Shown here piece by piece: positions 1 to 6,342 of a DNA stretch of 8,694 nt. The stretch's first letter is position 1, and the number at the start of each line of letters is the position of its first letter. A program made the translations under genes and the position numbers. Location: contig JALONF010000129.1 of assembly GCA_025455085.1 (NCBI GenBank), forward strand, positions 1 to 8,694, written 5' to 3'. Source of the DNA: Ignavibacteriaceae bacterium (lineage in GTDB: Bacteria > Bacteroidota > Ignavibacteria > Ignavibacteriales > Ignavibacteriaceae). The notes below the pieces were generated by a model, which did not search any database, had not been told where the DNA came from, and saw nothing but the letters and a program-made list of their open reading frames with translations.

Positions 1-1
1 T

Positions 2-75
2 GCACCCGTAGCTCAATTGGATAGAGCATCTGACTACGGATCAGAAGGTTTGGGGTTCGAATCCCTACGGGTGTA
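2..75 (+). tRNA. tRNA-Arg (anticodon ACG)
   Basis: A full cloverleaf can be folded by eye. The acceptor stem is 2-8 with 68-74 (one G-U pair at the end) with discriminator A75. The anticodon stem is 29-33 with 41-45 around the 7-nt loop 34-40, which places anticodon ACG at 36-38. The T stem is 51-55 with 63-67 around the loop TTCGAAT. ACG is the inosine-modified arginine anticodon that reads CGU/CGC/CGA. The 3' CCA is not encoded (the next bases are CTG), so it must be added after transcription. No integrase or attachment-site duplication is visible next to it. Confidence 0.95.
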
Positions 76-136
76 CTGACTTTTCAAAAGTTTCAATTCT
101 TCTAACTAACATAAAGACAAAGATTTTTAGTTATTT

Positions 137-160
137 TTGAAGTAATATTTTTTACTTGAA
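137..160 (+). promoter_or_regulatory. Imperfect inverted repeat abutting the hypE start
   Basis: AAGTAA (140-145) and TTACTT (152-157) are perfect complements around a 6-nt T-rich loop. The flanking bases also pair (TT at 137-138 with AA at 159-160) apart from a G-G mismatch. The element ends 2 nt before the ATG at 163. It could be an operator or a hairpin limiting translation, but in such AT-rich DNA a 6-bp palindrome may arise by chance. The overlapping TATTTTTG (132-139) fits the TAnnTTTG promoter -7 element of Bacteroidota, without a clear -33 partner. Confidence 0.25.
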
Positions 161-162
161 AA

Positions 163-978
163 ATGACAGATTCAACTCACGGCATAATTTTCAACATCCA
201 AAGATTCGCCATTCACGACGGTCCCGGAATTCGTACAACTGTTTTCTTTAAAGGGTGTCCACTCCGATGCTGGTGGTGCCATAATCCTGAAAGCCATAAA
301 ATCCTTCCTGAAAAATTTGATGGTTGTAATCTAAGACGTGGATTCGACCAATCTTTCTCAATGGACAAAGATAAAGTTGGGATGGAAATTTCTGTGGATG
401 AATTAATGAAAGAAATTATCAAGGACAGAATCTTTTATGAAGAATCCAATGGAGGAGTAACTTTTTCAGGCGGCGAGCCTTTGATGCAGCCACGATTCTT
501 AGCTGAATTACTTAAAGAATGCCGAGCTAACGGAGTTCATACTTCAGTCGATACAAGCGGCTATGCATCTACAGATATATTAAATAAAATTGCTGATAAC
601 ACTGACCTATTCTTATACGATTTAAAATTGATGAGCGATGATGATCATCAAAATTTTACCGGCGTTTCCAATCAAGTTATTTTAAAAAACCTCAATGAGC
701 TGAATCAGCTTGGCAAAAAAATAATAATAAGGATTCCCATTGTTCCTGAACTTACTGACACAAATGAAAATCTTATGGCAATACGCGGTTTTGTTTCCTA
801 TCTTAACAATGTTATCGAAGTTAACCTTCTACCGTATCATCGTGCTGGCGAAGGTAAGTACACTAAGTATGGCAAAGAAAATAAAATGATTAAGACTGAA
901 TCGCCTACATCAAAAAGTATGGAAAACATTCAGCAGATTTTTAATGACCTAAAATGCAAAGTAAAAATCGGGGGTTAA
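163..978 (+). CDS. hypE: Glycyl-radical enzyme activase (HypE-like radical SAM protein)
   Basis: This 271-aa radical SAM enzyme is expected to reductively cleave S-adenosylmethionine and abstract hydrogen from the conserved glycine of its partner, here the HypD encoded next door. Visible motifs are the pyruvate-formate-lyase-activase type cluster CX3CX2C (C32, C36, C39), the SAM-binding GGEP motif (103-106), DTSG (130-133), DLK (153-155), and a PYHR segment near the C terminus. Many activases of this group carry a ferredoxin-like insert with two more [4Fe-4S] clusters after the HNPES segment (40-44). Here the stretch 45-75 is short and has only one cysteine (C55), so the enzyme probably has a single cluster. 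The stop codon lies 2 nt before the hypD start, so the pair is one operon. The partner is inferred from the adjacent gene. The family assignment is firm, and no strong Shine-Dalgarno precedes ATG 163. Confidence 0.9.
   Translation: MTDSTHGIIFNIQRFAIHDGPGIRTTVFFKGCPLRCWWCHNPESHKILPEKFDGCNLRRGFDQSFSMDKDKVGMEISVDELMKEIIKDRIFYEESNGGVTFSGGEPLMQPRFLAELLKECRANGVHTSVDTSGYASTDILNKIADNTDLFLYDLKLMSDDDHQNFTGVSNQVILKNLNELNQLGKKIIIRIPIVPELTDTNENLMAIRGFVSYLNNVIEVNLLPYHRAGEGKYTKYGKENKMIKTESPTSKSMENIQQIFNDLKCKVKIGG
970..974 (+). promoter_or_regulatory. G-rich ribosome binding site deciding the hypD start
   Basis: GGGGG lies 6 nt upstream of ATG 981, inside the last codons of hypE. This favours ATG 981 over the in-frame ATG at 954. 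It also matches the expected N terminus (MNERIKKLRE), which lines up with HypD proteins. Confidence 0.5.
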
Positions 979-980
979 TA

Positions 981-1811
981 ATGAACGAGCGGATTAAAAA
1001 ACTCCGTGAACAAAGTCTTAGCACTGAAGAAACTATTTCTATTGAAAGAGCCAGACTTCTTACTGAATATTACTCGAGTGGTGAATCTGGAAAATGTTCT
1101 GTTCCTGTCGCAAGGTCTAAAGCTTTTAAATACATTCTTGAGCACAAAGAACTTTACCTTGGCGAGAATGAATTGATAGTTGGTGAAAGAGGTCCATCAC
1201 CAAAGGCAACTCCAACGTATCCTGAGCTTTGCACTCATAGCCTTGAAGATTTTGATATTCTTAACAACCGTGAAAAGATTTCATTTAAAGTTGATGAAGA
1301 AACGAGAAAATATCAGTTCGAAGAGGTAATACCTTTTTGGAACGGAAGATCGATGAGAGATAGAATATTAAGTGAAATGGATGAGCAATGGAAAGTTGCA
1401 TACTCAGCCGGAGTGTTTACTGAATTTATGGAACAGCGTGCCCCCGGTCATACTGTGCTCGATGATAAGATTTATAAAATGGGAATGAAAGAATTTAAGG
1501 AGAAAATAAAAGCTTCAATTGATTCGCTTGATTTTTACAACGATTCGCAAGCTTTGTTCAAAAGAGAAGAACTAACTGCAATGGATATCGCAGCCGATGC
1601 TCTAATCAGCTTTGCAAAAAGATACAGCTTGAAGCTTTATGAAGCTGCTAAACAAGAAAGTAATCAAGCAAGAAAAGATGAGCTTGAAACTCTGGCAGGC
1701 ATCTGTGATCGTGTTCCATCTGTGATCGTGTTCCAGAAAATGCACCAAAAACTTTTTGGGAAGCTCTTCAGTATTATTGGTTCGTTCATCTTGGAGTTAT
1801 TACTGAGTTGA
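981..1811 (+). CDS. hypD: trans-4-hydroxy-L-proline dehydratase HypD, N-terminal part (frame broken)
   Basis: This is the first part of a glycyl radical enzyme of the pyruvate-formate-lyase superfamily that removes water from trans-4-hydroxy-L-proline to give 1-pyrroline-5-carboxylate. It is unrelated to the hydrogenase maturation HypD. The PFL-type N domain includes IVGERG (66-71), TYPEL (79-83) and FTEFMEQRAPGHTV (146-159), where F149 and H157 match substrate-pocket residues F152 and H160 of the characterised Clostridioides difficile enzyme. The frame is native up to DRVP (about residue 251). A 17-bp duplication then shifts it, adding about 25 unrelated residues before a TGA at 1809-1811. 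Deleting one copy restores an uninterrupted 787-aa protein (981-3361), against about 789 in C. difficile. As written, this fragment lacks all radical-site residues and would be inactive. I cannot tell mutation from sequence error. Confidence 0.9.
   Translation: MNERIKKLREQSLSTEETISIERARLLTEYYSSGESGKCSVPVARSKAFKYILEHKELYLGENELIVGERGPSPKATPTYPELCTHSLEDFDILNNREKISFKVDEETRKYQFEEVIPFWNGRSMRDRILSEMDEQWKVAYSAGVFTEFMEQRAPGHTVLDDKIYKMGMKEFKEKIKASIDSLDFYNDSQALFKREELTAMDIAADALISFAKRYSLKLYEAAKQESNQARKDELETLAGICDRVPSVIVFQKMHQKLFGKLFSIIGSFILELLLS
1700..1735 (+). repeat. 17-bp perfect tandem duplication inside hypD
   Basis: The unit atctgtgatcgtgttcc occurs at 1701-1717 and again at 1718-1734 with no mismatch. 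Flanking identity of one base on each side makes the whole 17-bp-period tract 36 bp. The length is 2 mod 3, so the second copy shifts the frame. Reading straight from the first copy into AGAAAATGC restores CDRVPENAPKTFWEALQ, which runs into the conserved YYWFVHLG and TELNTWD segments. Confidence 0.97.
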
Positions 1812-3361
1812 ATACGTGGGACTCATTCAATCCCGGAAGGCTTGATCAGCATCTTTATCCTTTTTACAAAAGAGATATTGAATCAGGTTTGCTTGATAAG
1901 GATGGGGCGAGAACACTTCTTCAGGCATTTTGGATTAAGTTCAACAATCAGCCAGCACCTCCAAAAGTTGGAGTCACTTCAAAGGAGAGCAACACGTACA
2001 CAGATTTTTGTCTTATCAATGTTGGTGGTTTAAATGAAAAAGGTGAAGATGCTGTTAACGAACTCACTTATTTAATTCTTGATGTGATTGAAGAAATGAG
2101 ATTGCTTCAGCCAAGCTCGATGGTTCAGATAAGCAGAAAAAATCCTGATCAATTGGTGAGGAGAGCTTTGGATATTATTAAAACCGGTTACGGTCAACCA
2201 TCTTTATTTAACACTGATGCAATTATCCAAGAAATGCTAAGACAAGGTAAATCTATTATTGATGCAAGAAATGGTGGCGCAAGTGGCTGTGTCGAAACTG
2301 GAGCTTTTGGAAAAGAGAGTTATATCCTCACAGGATATTTTAATCTCACAAAGATTCTTGAAATAACATTGAACAATGGAGTAGATCCTAAAACAAGTAA
2401 ACAAATCGGTATCCAAATTGGAGATCCAATATCATTTCAAACTTTTGAAGAATTGATCGAAGCATACAAAAAACAAATCAACTTTTTTGCTGATGTTAAG
2501 ATTAAAGGTAATGTTATTATTGAAAGACTTTATGCTGAACTTCTCCCGGCCCCGTTTATGTCTTTATTTATTGATGACTGTATCTCCAAAGGAATAGACT
2601 ACAACAACGGCGGTGCCAGGTATAACTCTTCTTACATACAGGGAGTTGGAGTTGGAACTGTAACTGATTCACTAACTTCATTAAAGTATAATGTTTTCGA
2701 TAAGAAAAAGTTTTCAATGGAAGAGTTTCTGTTTGCTATAAGTAAAAACTTTGAATGTTTTGATGACTTAAAAAATATGTCGCTGAATGAAACTCCAAAA
2801 TATGGTAACGACAACGATTATGCTGATGAAATTCTCAAACAAGTTTTTGAAATTTATTTCTCAGCAATTGATGGAAGACTAAACAGCAAAGGCGGACATT
2901 TCAGGATAAACTTACTTCCAACAACAAGTCACGTTTATTTTGGAAGTGTGACCTGTGCAACTCCTGATGGAAGACTTTCCGGACTACCAGTATCCGAAGG
3001 AATTTCTCCCGTTCAAGGTGCAGATGTAAACGGACCGACTGCAGTTTTGAAATCTGCAGCTAAGATTGATCATTTGCGAACAGGCGGAACATTACTTAAC
3101 CAAAAATTCTCTCCACAGATATTTGAAGGAGAAGAATCGATTAACAAAATAGTCTCTCTCATTCGTTCTTATTTCAAAATGGATGGACATCATATACAGT
3201 TTAATGTTGTTGATGCTGAAACTTTACGAGAAGCACAAAAACATCCGGAAAATTACAAGGACTTAATTGTCCGTGTCGCAGGCTACAGTGATTATTTTGT
3301 TGATCTCACTCCTGAACTGCAGGAAGAGATAATAAGAAGAACTGAGCAAATGAGTTATTAG
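1718..3361 (+). CDS. hypD: trans-4-hydroxy-L-proline dehydratase HypD, C-terminal catalytic part (frame broken)
   Basis: This is the continuation of the 981 gene in the correct frame after the duplication. The first usable start in this frame may be TTG 1808. In repaired numbering the radical-relay cysteine is C431 in SGCVETG (codon 2288-2290) with the general base E433. The glycyl radical residue is G762 in RVAGYSDYF (codon 3281-3283). Substrate-pocket residues of C. difficile HypD are also kept: S331, D336 and F337 in KESNTYTDF, Y447 in LTGY, and L and T in LLPTT. All are offset by a constant 3 residues from the C. difficile numbering, which separates HypD from choline, glycerol and formate-lyase relatives. 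The product P5C can be reduced to proline or oxidised to glutamate. The C-terminal part holds both radical sites but lacks F149 and H157. A hairpin terminator follows. Confidence 0.93.
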   Translation: MCDRVPENAPKTFWEALQYYWFVHLGVITELNTWDSFNPGRLDQHLYPFYKRDIESGLLDKDGARTLLQAFWIKFNNQPAPPKVGVTSKESNTYTDFCLINVGGLNEKGEDAVNELTYLILDVIEEMRLLQPSSMVQISRKNPDQLVRRALDIIKTGYGQPSLFNTDAIIQEMLRQGKSIIDARNGGASGCVETGAFGKESYILTGYFNLTKILEITLNNGVDPKTSKQIGIQIGDPISFQTFEELIEAYKKQINFFADVKIKGNVIIERLYAELLPAPFMSLFIDDCISKGIDYNNGGARYNSSYIQGVGVGTVTDSLTSLKYNVFDKKKFSMEEFLFAISKNFECFDDLKNMSLNETPKYGNDNDYADEILKQVFEIYFSAIDGRLNSKGGHFRINLLPTTSHVYFGSVTCATPDGRLSGLPVSEGISPVQGADVNGPTAVLKSAAKIDHLRTGGTLLNQKFSPQIFEGEESINKIVSLIRSYFKMDGHHIQFNVVDAETLREAQKHPENYKDLIVRVAGYSDYFVDLTPELQEEIIRRTEQMSY

Positions 3362-3384
3362 TAGATATTATTCATCCTCCTACT

Positions 3385-3421
3385 TAATCCCCACTTAATT
3401 TCATTATGAGGGGATTATTTT
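3385..3421 (+). terminator. Rho-independent terminator after hypD
   Basis: TAATCCCC (3385-3392) pairs perfectly with GGGGATTA (3410-3417), giving an 8-bp stem with a 17-nt loop followed by TTTT. It sits 24 nt after the hypD stop, so it separates the hypE-hypD operon from the peptidase gene. Confidence 0.75.
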
Positions 3422-3540
3422 ACTAGAACTTTCTAAGTGAATAGCTTAATCGTTAATTTTAATAACATAAAAGTAAAATATTTTAAATGCTGGTTTGCAA
3501 AACATCATATCATGGCACATCGGATTAAATCTTATAAAAA

Positions 3541-3545
3541 AAGGA
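3541..3545 (+). promoter_or_regulatory. Ribosome binding site deciding the S8 peptidase start
   Basis: AAGGA lies 8 nt before ATG 3554. A longer in-frame reading from GTG 3437 exists. However, it would put 39 charged, unstructured residues before an otherwise typical signal peptide and has no such site, so ATG 3554 is preferred. Confidence 0.55.
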
Positions 3546-3553
3546 ATATATTT

Positions 3554-5443
3554 ATGAATCGCTTAAACACCATCCCGGGAATATTAAATTTCGTCTTAAT
3601 CCTTACATTATTGTTTGCAGGATTAAATCAGGCTCAGGAAAAGAAAAAAATAAGCAAGCTTGATGATTTACCTCGCTATACTTACGCCACAGATATAAAA
3701 GCATCGGAACTCTTAGTTTCTGAAAATGAATTTAACTCATTATCAAAAGAAGTCAGAAAGGATATTCTAAATACACTTAATGAATATCTAATTGATGATA
3801 AAACAACACTGAAAGGATATTATTCTACTTTGCGTAATCTTGATATGCTTGAAGGAAATTTAGAGTCTGCATTGCAGTACACCGAAAAGATTCTTTTGTT
3901 ACAGGAGAAACCTTCCGATAAACTGATGAGCGGAATTGTTGACAAATCACTTATCGAAGCGATGCAGAAAAATAATTCTGGTGATCAAGAAATTACCCGG
4001 AATGAATTCAGAAAAAATCTAAAAGCAAGAGTTGATGCACTTCCATGGGATGTAGTTCAGGATGATGTTGAACAACTGAAAGGAAATTACGAAATACTAA
4101 GTAAAAATGTAGCCGTGGGAATGATTCAGACACAAGTTGATCCATCAGTGGAGAAAACAAAAAACATTAGTGGAGATGCTGCTGTGCAGCTTATCGGAAT
4201 CCGGAAATTCATCGAATTAATAGAACCATTTAAGATGGATGCAGTAGAAATTTTCGGGAATTATATAGACGCTAATAAAAAAGAGAAGAAAGACATCTGG
4301 AAAGATAGAGACGTTGATCTTTCCGAAGTAACAAACCTTTCTAATGTGATGGTTGGAATATGGGACTCAGGCGTTGATGTTGATGTATTTAAAAATCAGG
4401 TATTCGCAAACACTAATGAAAAAGTTGATGAAATTGATAATGATAATAATGGGTTTGTTGATGATGTGCATGGGGTAGCTTTTTCATTGGAAGAAGATTA
4501 CACCACCCGCCTTCTCTATCCAATGACTGAGGCTGATTTGAAGAATTATTCTAATATGAAATCGCAGATTAAAGGATTGATGGATCTTCAGGCTTCAATT
4601 GATAGTCCCGAAGCAACTGAATTGAAGAAAAAAATTAGTACTATGAATCCCGAGGATACGAAACCATTTTTAGAAGAACTAGCATTATTCAGTATGTATG
4701 TGCATGGAACTCACGTTGCCGGAATTGCAATTAATAATAACCCTTATGCTCAAGTTCTGGTTGCCAGAATAACATTTGATCATCATTCCATTCCTGCTCC
4801 ACCAACAGTTGAAGTCGCTAATAAAGCAGCTGAAAATTATATGGAGACTGTAAAATATTTTCAGGCCAATAATGTGCGTGTTGTTAATATGAGTTGGGGT
4901 TGGACATTAAAAGAAATTGAAGGGATGCTGGAAGCCAATGGCATTGGAAAGGATGCCGAAGAGAGAAGTCAGCTTACTCGTAAGATCTTTGATATATACA
5001 AGGATGGGCTTTACAATGCAATTAAAAGCGCTCCCGAAATATTATTTATAACTGCAGCAGGTAATTCTGATAACGATGTAACTTTTGATGAAGTTATCCC
5101 ATCGATGTTTGATCTGCCAAATTTGATAACTGTGGGTGCAGTTGACCAGGCAGGCGAAGAAACCGGTTTCACAAGTTTTGGTGAAAGTGTAGATGTTCAC
5201 GCTAATGGATTTGAAGTTGACAGCTACCTGCCGGGAGGTGATAAAATTGAAATGTCGGGTACATCAATGGCCTCACCGAATGTTGTTAATCTTGCTGCAA
5301 AGCTGTTGGCTTTTGATAATTCGCTCATAACCACTCAATTGATTAATTTGATTATAAATGGTGCCGATAAAAGTGAAGATGGACGTATAACTCTTATAAA
5401 TCCAAAGAAGTCTGTGGAACTTTTAGAAGCAGAAAAAAAATAA
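3554..5443 (+). CDS. Exported subtilisin-family (S8) serine peptidase
   Basis: This is a 629-aa serine endopeptidase. Residues 1 to about 27 form a signal peptide (hydrophobic FVLILTLLFAGL, probable cleavage near NQAQ). A helical N-terminal region of about 235 residues follows, with a TPR-like stretch around 92-120. The subtilisin domain starts near 264: catalytic D271 in GIWDSG, H384 in HGTHVAG, oxyanion asparagine N504 in AAGNSD, and nucleophile S571 in SGTSMASP. After the Asp site there is a DNDNNGFVDDVHG segment, typical of Bacteroidota-type S8 peptidases and probably calcium-binding. About 70 helical residues are then inserted before the His motif. No C-terminal sorting domain or lipobox is visible, so the periplasm or outside is likely. 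It has its own terminators on both sides, so it is a separate transcription unit. The substrate is unknown. Lying between two hydroxyproline catabolic operons makes collagen-like peptides a guess only. Confidence 0.9.
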   Translation: MNRLNTIPGILNFVLILTLLFAGLNQAQEKKKISKLDDLPRYTYATDIKASELLVSENEFNSLSKEVRKDILNTLNEYLIDDKTTLKGYYSTLRNLDMLEGNLESALQYTEKILLLQEKPSDKLMSGIVDKSLIEAMQKNNSGDQEITRNEFRKNLKARVDALPWDVVQDDVEQLKGNYEILSKNVAVGMIQTQVDPSVEKTKNISGDAAVQLIGIRKFIELIEPFKMDAVEIFGNYIDANKKEKKDIWKDRDVDLSEVTNLSNVMVGIWDSGVDVDVFKNQVFANTNEKVDEIDNDNNGFVDDVHGVAFSLEEDYTTRLLYPMTEADLKNYSNMKSQIKGLMDLQASIDSPEATELKKKISTMNPEDTKPFLEELALFSMYVHGTHVAGIAINNNPYAQVLVARITFDHHSIPAPPTVEVANKAAENYMETVKYFQANNVRVVNMSWGWTLKEIEGMLEANGIGKDAEERSQLTRKIFDIYKDGLYNAIKSAPEILFITAAGNSDNDVTFDEVIPSMFDLPNLITVGAVDQAGEETGFTSFGESVDVHANGFEVDSYLPGGDKIEMSGTSMASPNVVNLAAKLLAFDNSLITTQLINLIINGADKSEDGRITLINPKKSVELLEAEKK

Positions 5444-5469
5444 AACCATCTCAAAGTTTTTCATTCCTC

Positions 5470-5503
5470 AACCCCTGCTTAATAGTACTGGCGGGGGTTT
5501 TTT
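5470..5503 (+). terminator. Rho-independent terminator after the S8 peptidase
   Basis: AACCCCTGC (5470-5478) pairs with GCGGGGGTT (5491-5499), one pair being U-G, around a 12-nt loop and followed by a T run to 5503. It is GC-rich against an AT-rich background and sits 26 nt after the stop codon. Confidence 0.85.
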
Positions 5504-5628
5504 ATCCAGATCTCCCCACGTTGGCACTAAACAATTTCGTCTATAACTTCTACTCCAAACTTTCAAATAACAAATCATTTTTAGTATTTTAATCACAGAG
5601 GGATAATTAACATTTATATTCACTAATT

Positions 5629-5633
5629 GGAGG
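5629..5633 (+). promoter_or_regulatory. Consensus Shine-Dalgarno before the membrane protein gene
   Basis: GGAGG sits 7 nt before ATG 5641. It is the only full-consensus ribosome binding site in the window and fixes this start. It suggests stronger translation than the neighbouring genes. The 125 nt between the previous terminator and this site should hold a promoter, but I see no convincing one. Confidence 0.75.
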
Positions 5634-5640
5634 CAATACA

Positions 5641-6213
5641 ATGGTTGCAATAGTTCCAATATTTTCTCTTTGGCTGCCAATACTGCTATCAGCAGTTGCA
5701 GTATTCATAATCAGCTCAATCATTCATATGGTGCTTGGCTACCACAAAAATGACTTTGTTGCATTTCCATCAGAAAAACAAGTGATGGATGATATACGTA
5801 AAAACAATATCCCGCCGGGAGATTATATGTTTCCAAAGGCTAACAGTATGAAAGAAATGGGTTCGCCTGAATTCTTGGAAAAGATGAAGCAAGGTCCTGT
5901 TGGTGTGATGACTATAATGAATAGCGGTTCGCCAAATATGGCTAAAGAGCTGTCCCTTTGGTTTGTCTATTCAATTATAGTTGGAGTTTTCGCTGCGTAT
6001 GTTGCAGGTCGTGCAATTGAGCCAGGAGCGCATTACCTTACAGTGTTTCGTTTTGCTGGAGTTACTGCTTTTGTTGGATACAGCTTAGCTCTTTTGCAGA
6101 ACAGCATCTGGTATAAACGAAATTGGGCAGCAACTTTTAAATCTATGTTTGATGGATTAATTTACGCTCTCTTCACTGGAGGGATATTCGGTTGGCTCTG
6201 GCCCACGATGTAA
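5641..6213 (+). CDS. Four-helix integral membrane protein of unknown function
   Basis: This 190-aa protein is one I do not recognise. Four hydrophobic segments can be seen at about 8-33, 105-123, 133-153 and 168-186. Between the first and second lies a soluble loop of about 70 residues containing FPSEKQVMDDIRKNNIPPG and a QGPVGVMTIMNSG stretch. Several features look like deliberate structure rather than filler: HMVLGYHKNDF straight after helix 1, a WYKRNWAATF turn between helices 3 and 4, and a tryptophan-rich GWLWP end. There are no cysteines, no signal-peptidase site and no recognisable enzyme motif. The gene is monocistronic: it has an ideal ribosome binding site and a strong terminator follows it. 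A link to hydroxyproline or peptide uptake would be pure guesswork from position. Confidence 0.8.
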   Translation: MVAIVPIFSLWLPILLSAVAVFIISSIIHMVLGYHKNDFVAFPSEKQVMDDIRKNNIPPGDYMFPKANSMKEMGSPEFLEKMKQGPVGVMTIMNSGSPNMAKELSLWFVYSIIVGVFAAYVAGRAIEPGAHYLTVFRFAGVTAFVGYSLALLQNSIWYKRNWAATFKSMFDGLIYALFTGGIFGWLWPTM

Positions 6214-6242
6214 CAATTAATTATTTCCATCGATTAATTTTA

Positions 6243-6266
6243 AGTGCCGGTCTTGTACCGGCATTT
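6243..6266 (+). terminator. Rho-independent terminator after the membrane protein gene
   Basis: TGCCGGT (6245-6251) pairs perfectly with ACCGGCA (6257-6263) around the loop CTTGT. The stem is extended by G-U and A-T pairs, and TTT follows. A weaker AT-only inverted repeat (6215-6221 with 6233-6239) lies just upstream. The hairpin covers GTG 6244, which argues against using that codon as the start of the next gene. Confidence 0.8.
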
Positions 6267-6342
6267 ATATTCTGGTTTGTCTCAATGGCCTTTCGTCAAA
6301 AATGAATATCTTTATACAGGTAAATCAAATTTTAATTGTCTG

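Noticed and set aside
2..75. tRNA-Arg as an integration site
   Set aside because: No integrase, no repeat of the tRNA 3' end and no change in base composition are seen nearby.
954..980. ATG 954 as the hypD start
   Set aside because: It would overlap hypE and add nine residues (MQSKNRGLI) not expected in the family. ATG 981 has a G-rich site 6 nt upstream and the typical N terminus.
1842..2033. Short overlapping frame inside hypD
   Set aside because: It lies wholly within the conserved HypD coding region in another frame and has no recognisable features.
981..3361. Two separate glycyl radical enzyme genes, or a formate-lyase or choline TMA-lyase
   Set aside because: Removing one 17-bp copy joins the pieces into one 787-aa protein. 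The residues lining the pocket and the GCVETG context match hydroxyproline dehydratase, not PflB or CutC.
981..3361. HypD as in hydrogenase maturation
   Set aside because: It shares only the name. The protein here is a glycyl radical enzyme with the RVAGYSDYF motif.
3437..3553. GTG 3437 as an upstream start for the S8 peptidase
   Set aside because: It adds 39 residues in front of a clear signal peptide. ATG 3554 has AAGGA at good spacing, and GTG 3437 has no binding site and sits just after a terminator.
5468..5680. Minus-strand open reading frame over the 5444-5640 intergenic region
   Set aside because: It reads through the terminator and into the start of the membrane protein gene, with no domain or ribosome binding site. 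The other minus-strand frames in the window are likewise shadows of + strand genes.
6244..6342. GTG 6244 as the start of the proline dehydrogenase
   Set aside because: The codon is inside the terminator hairpin, and the 33 extra residues do not resemble the family. ATG 6343 gives the usual N terminus.
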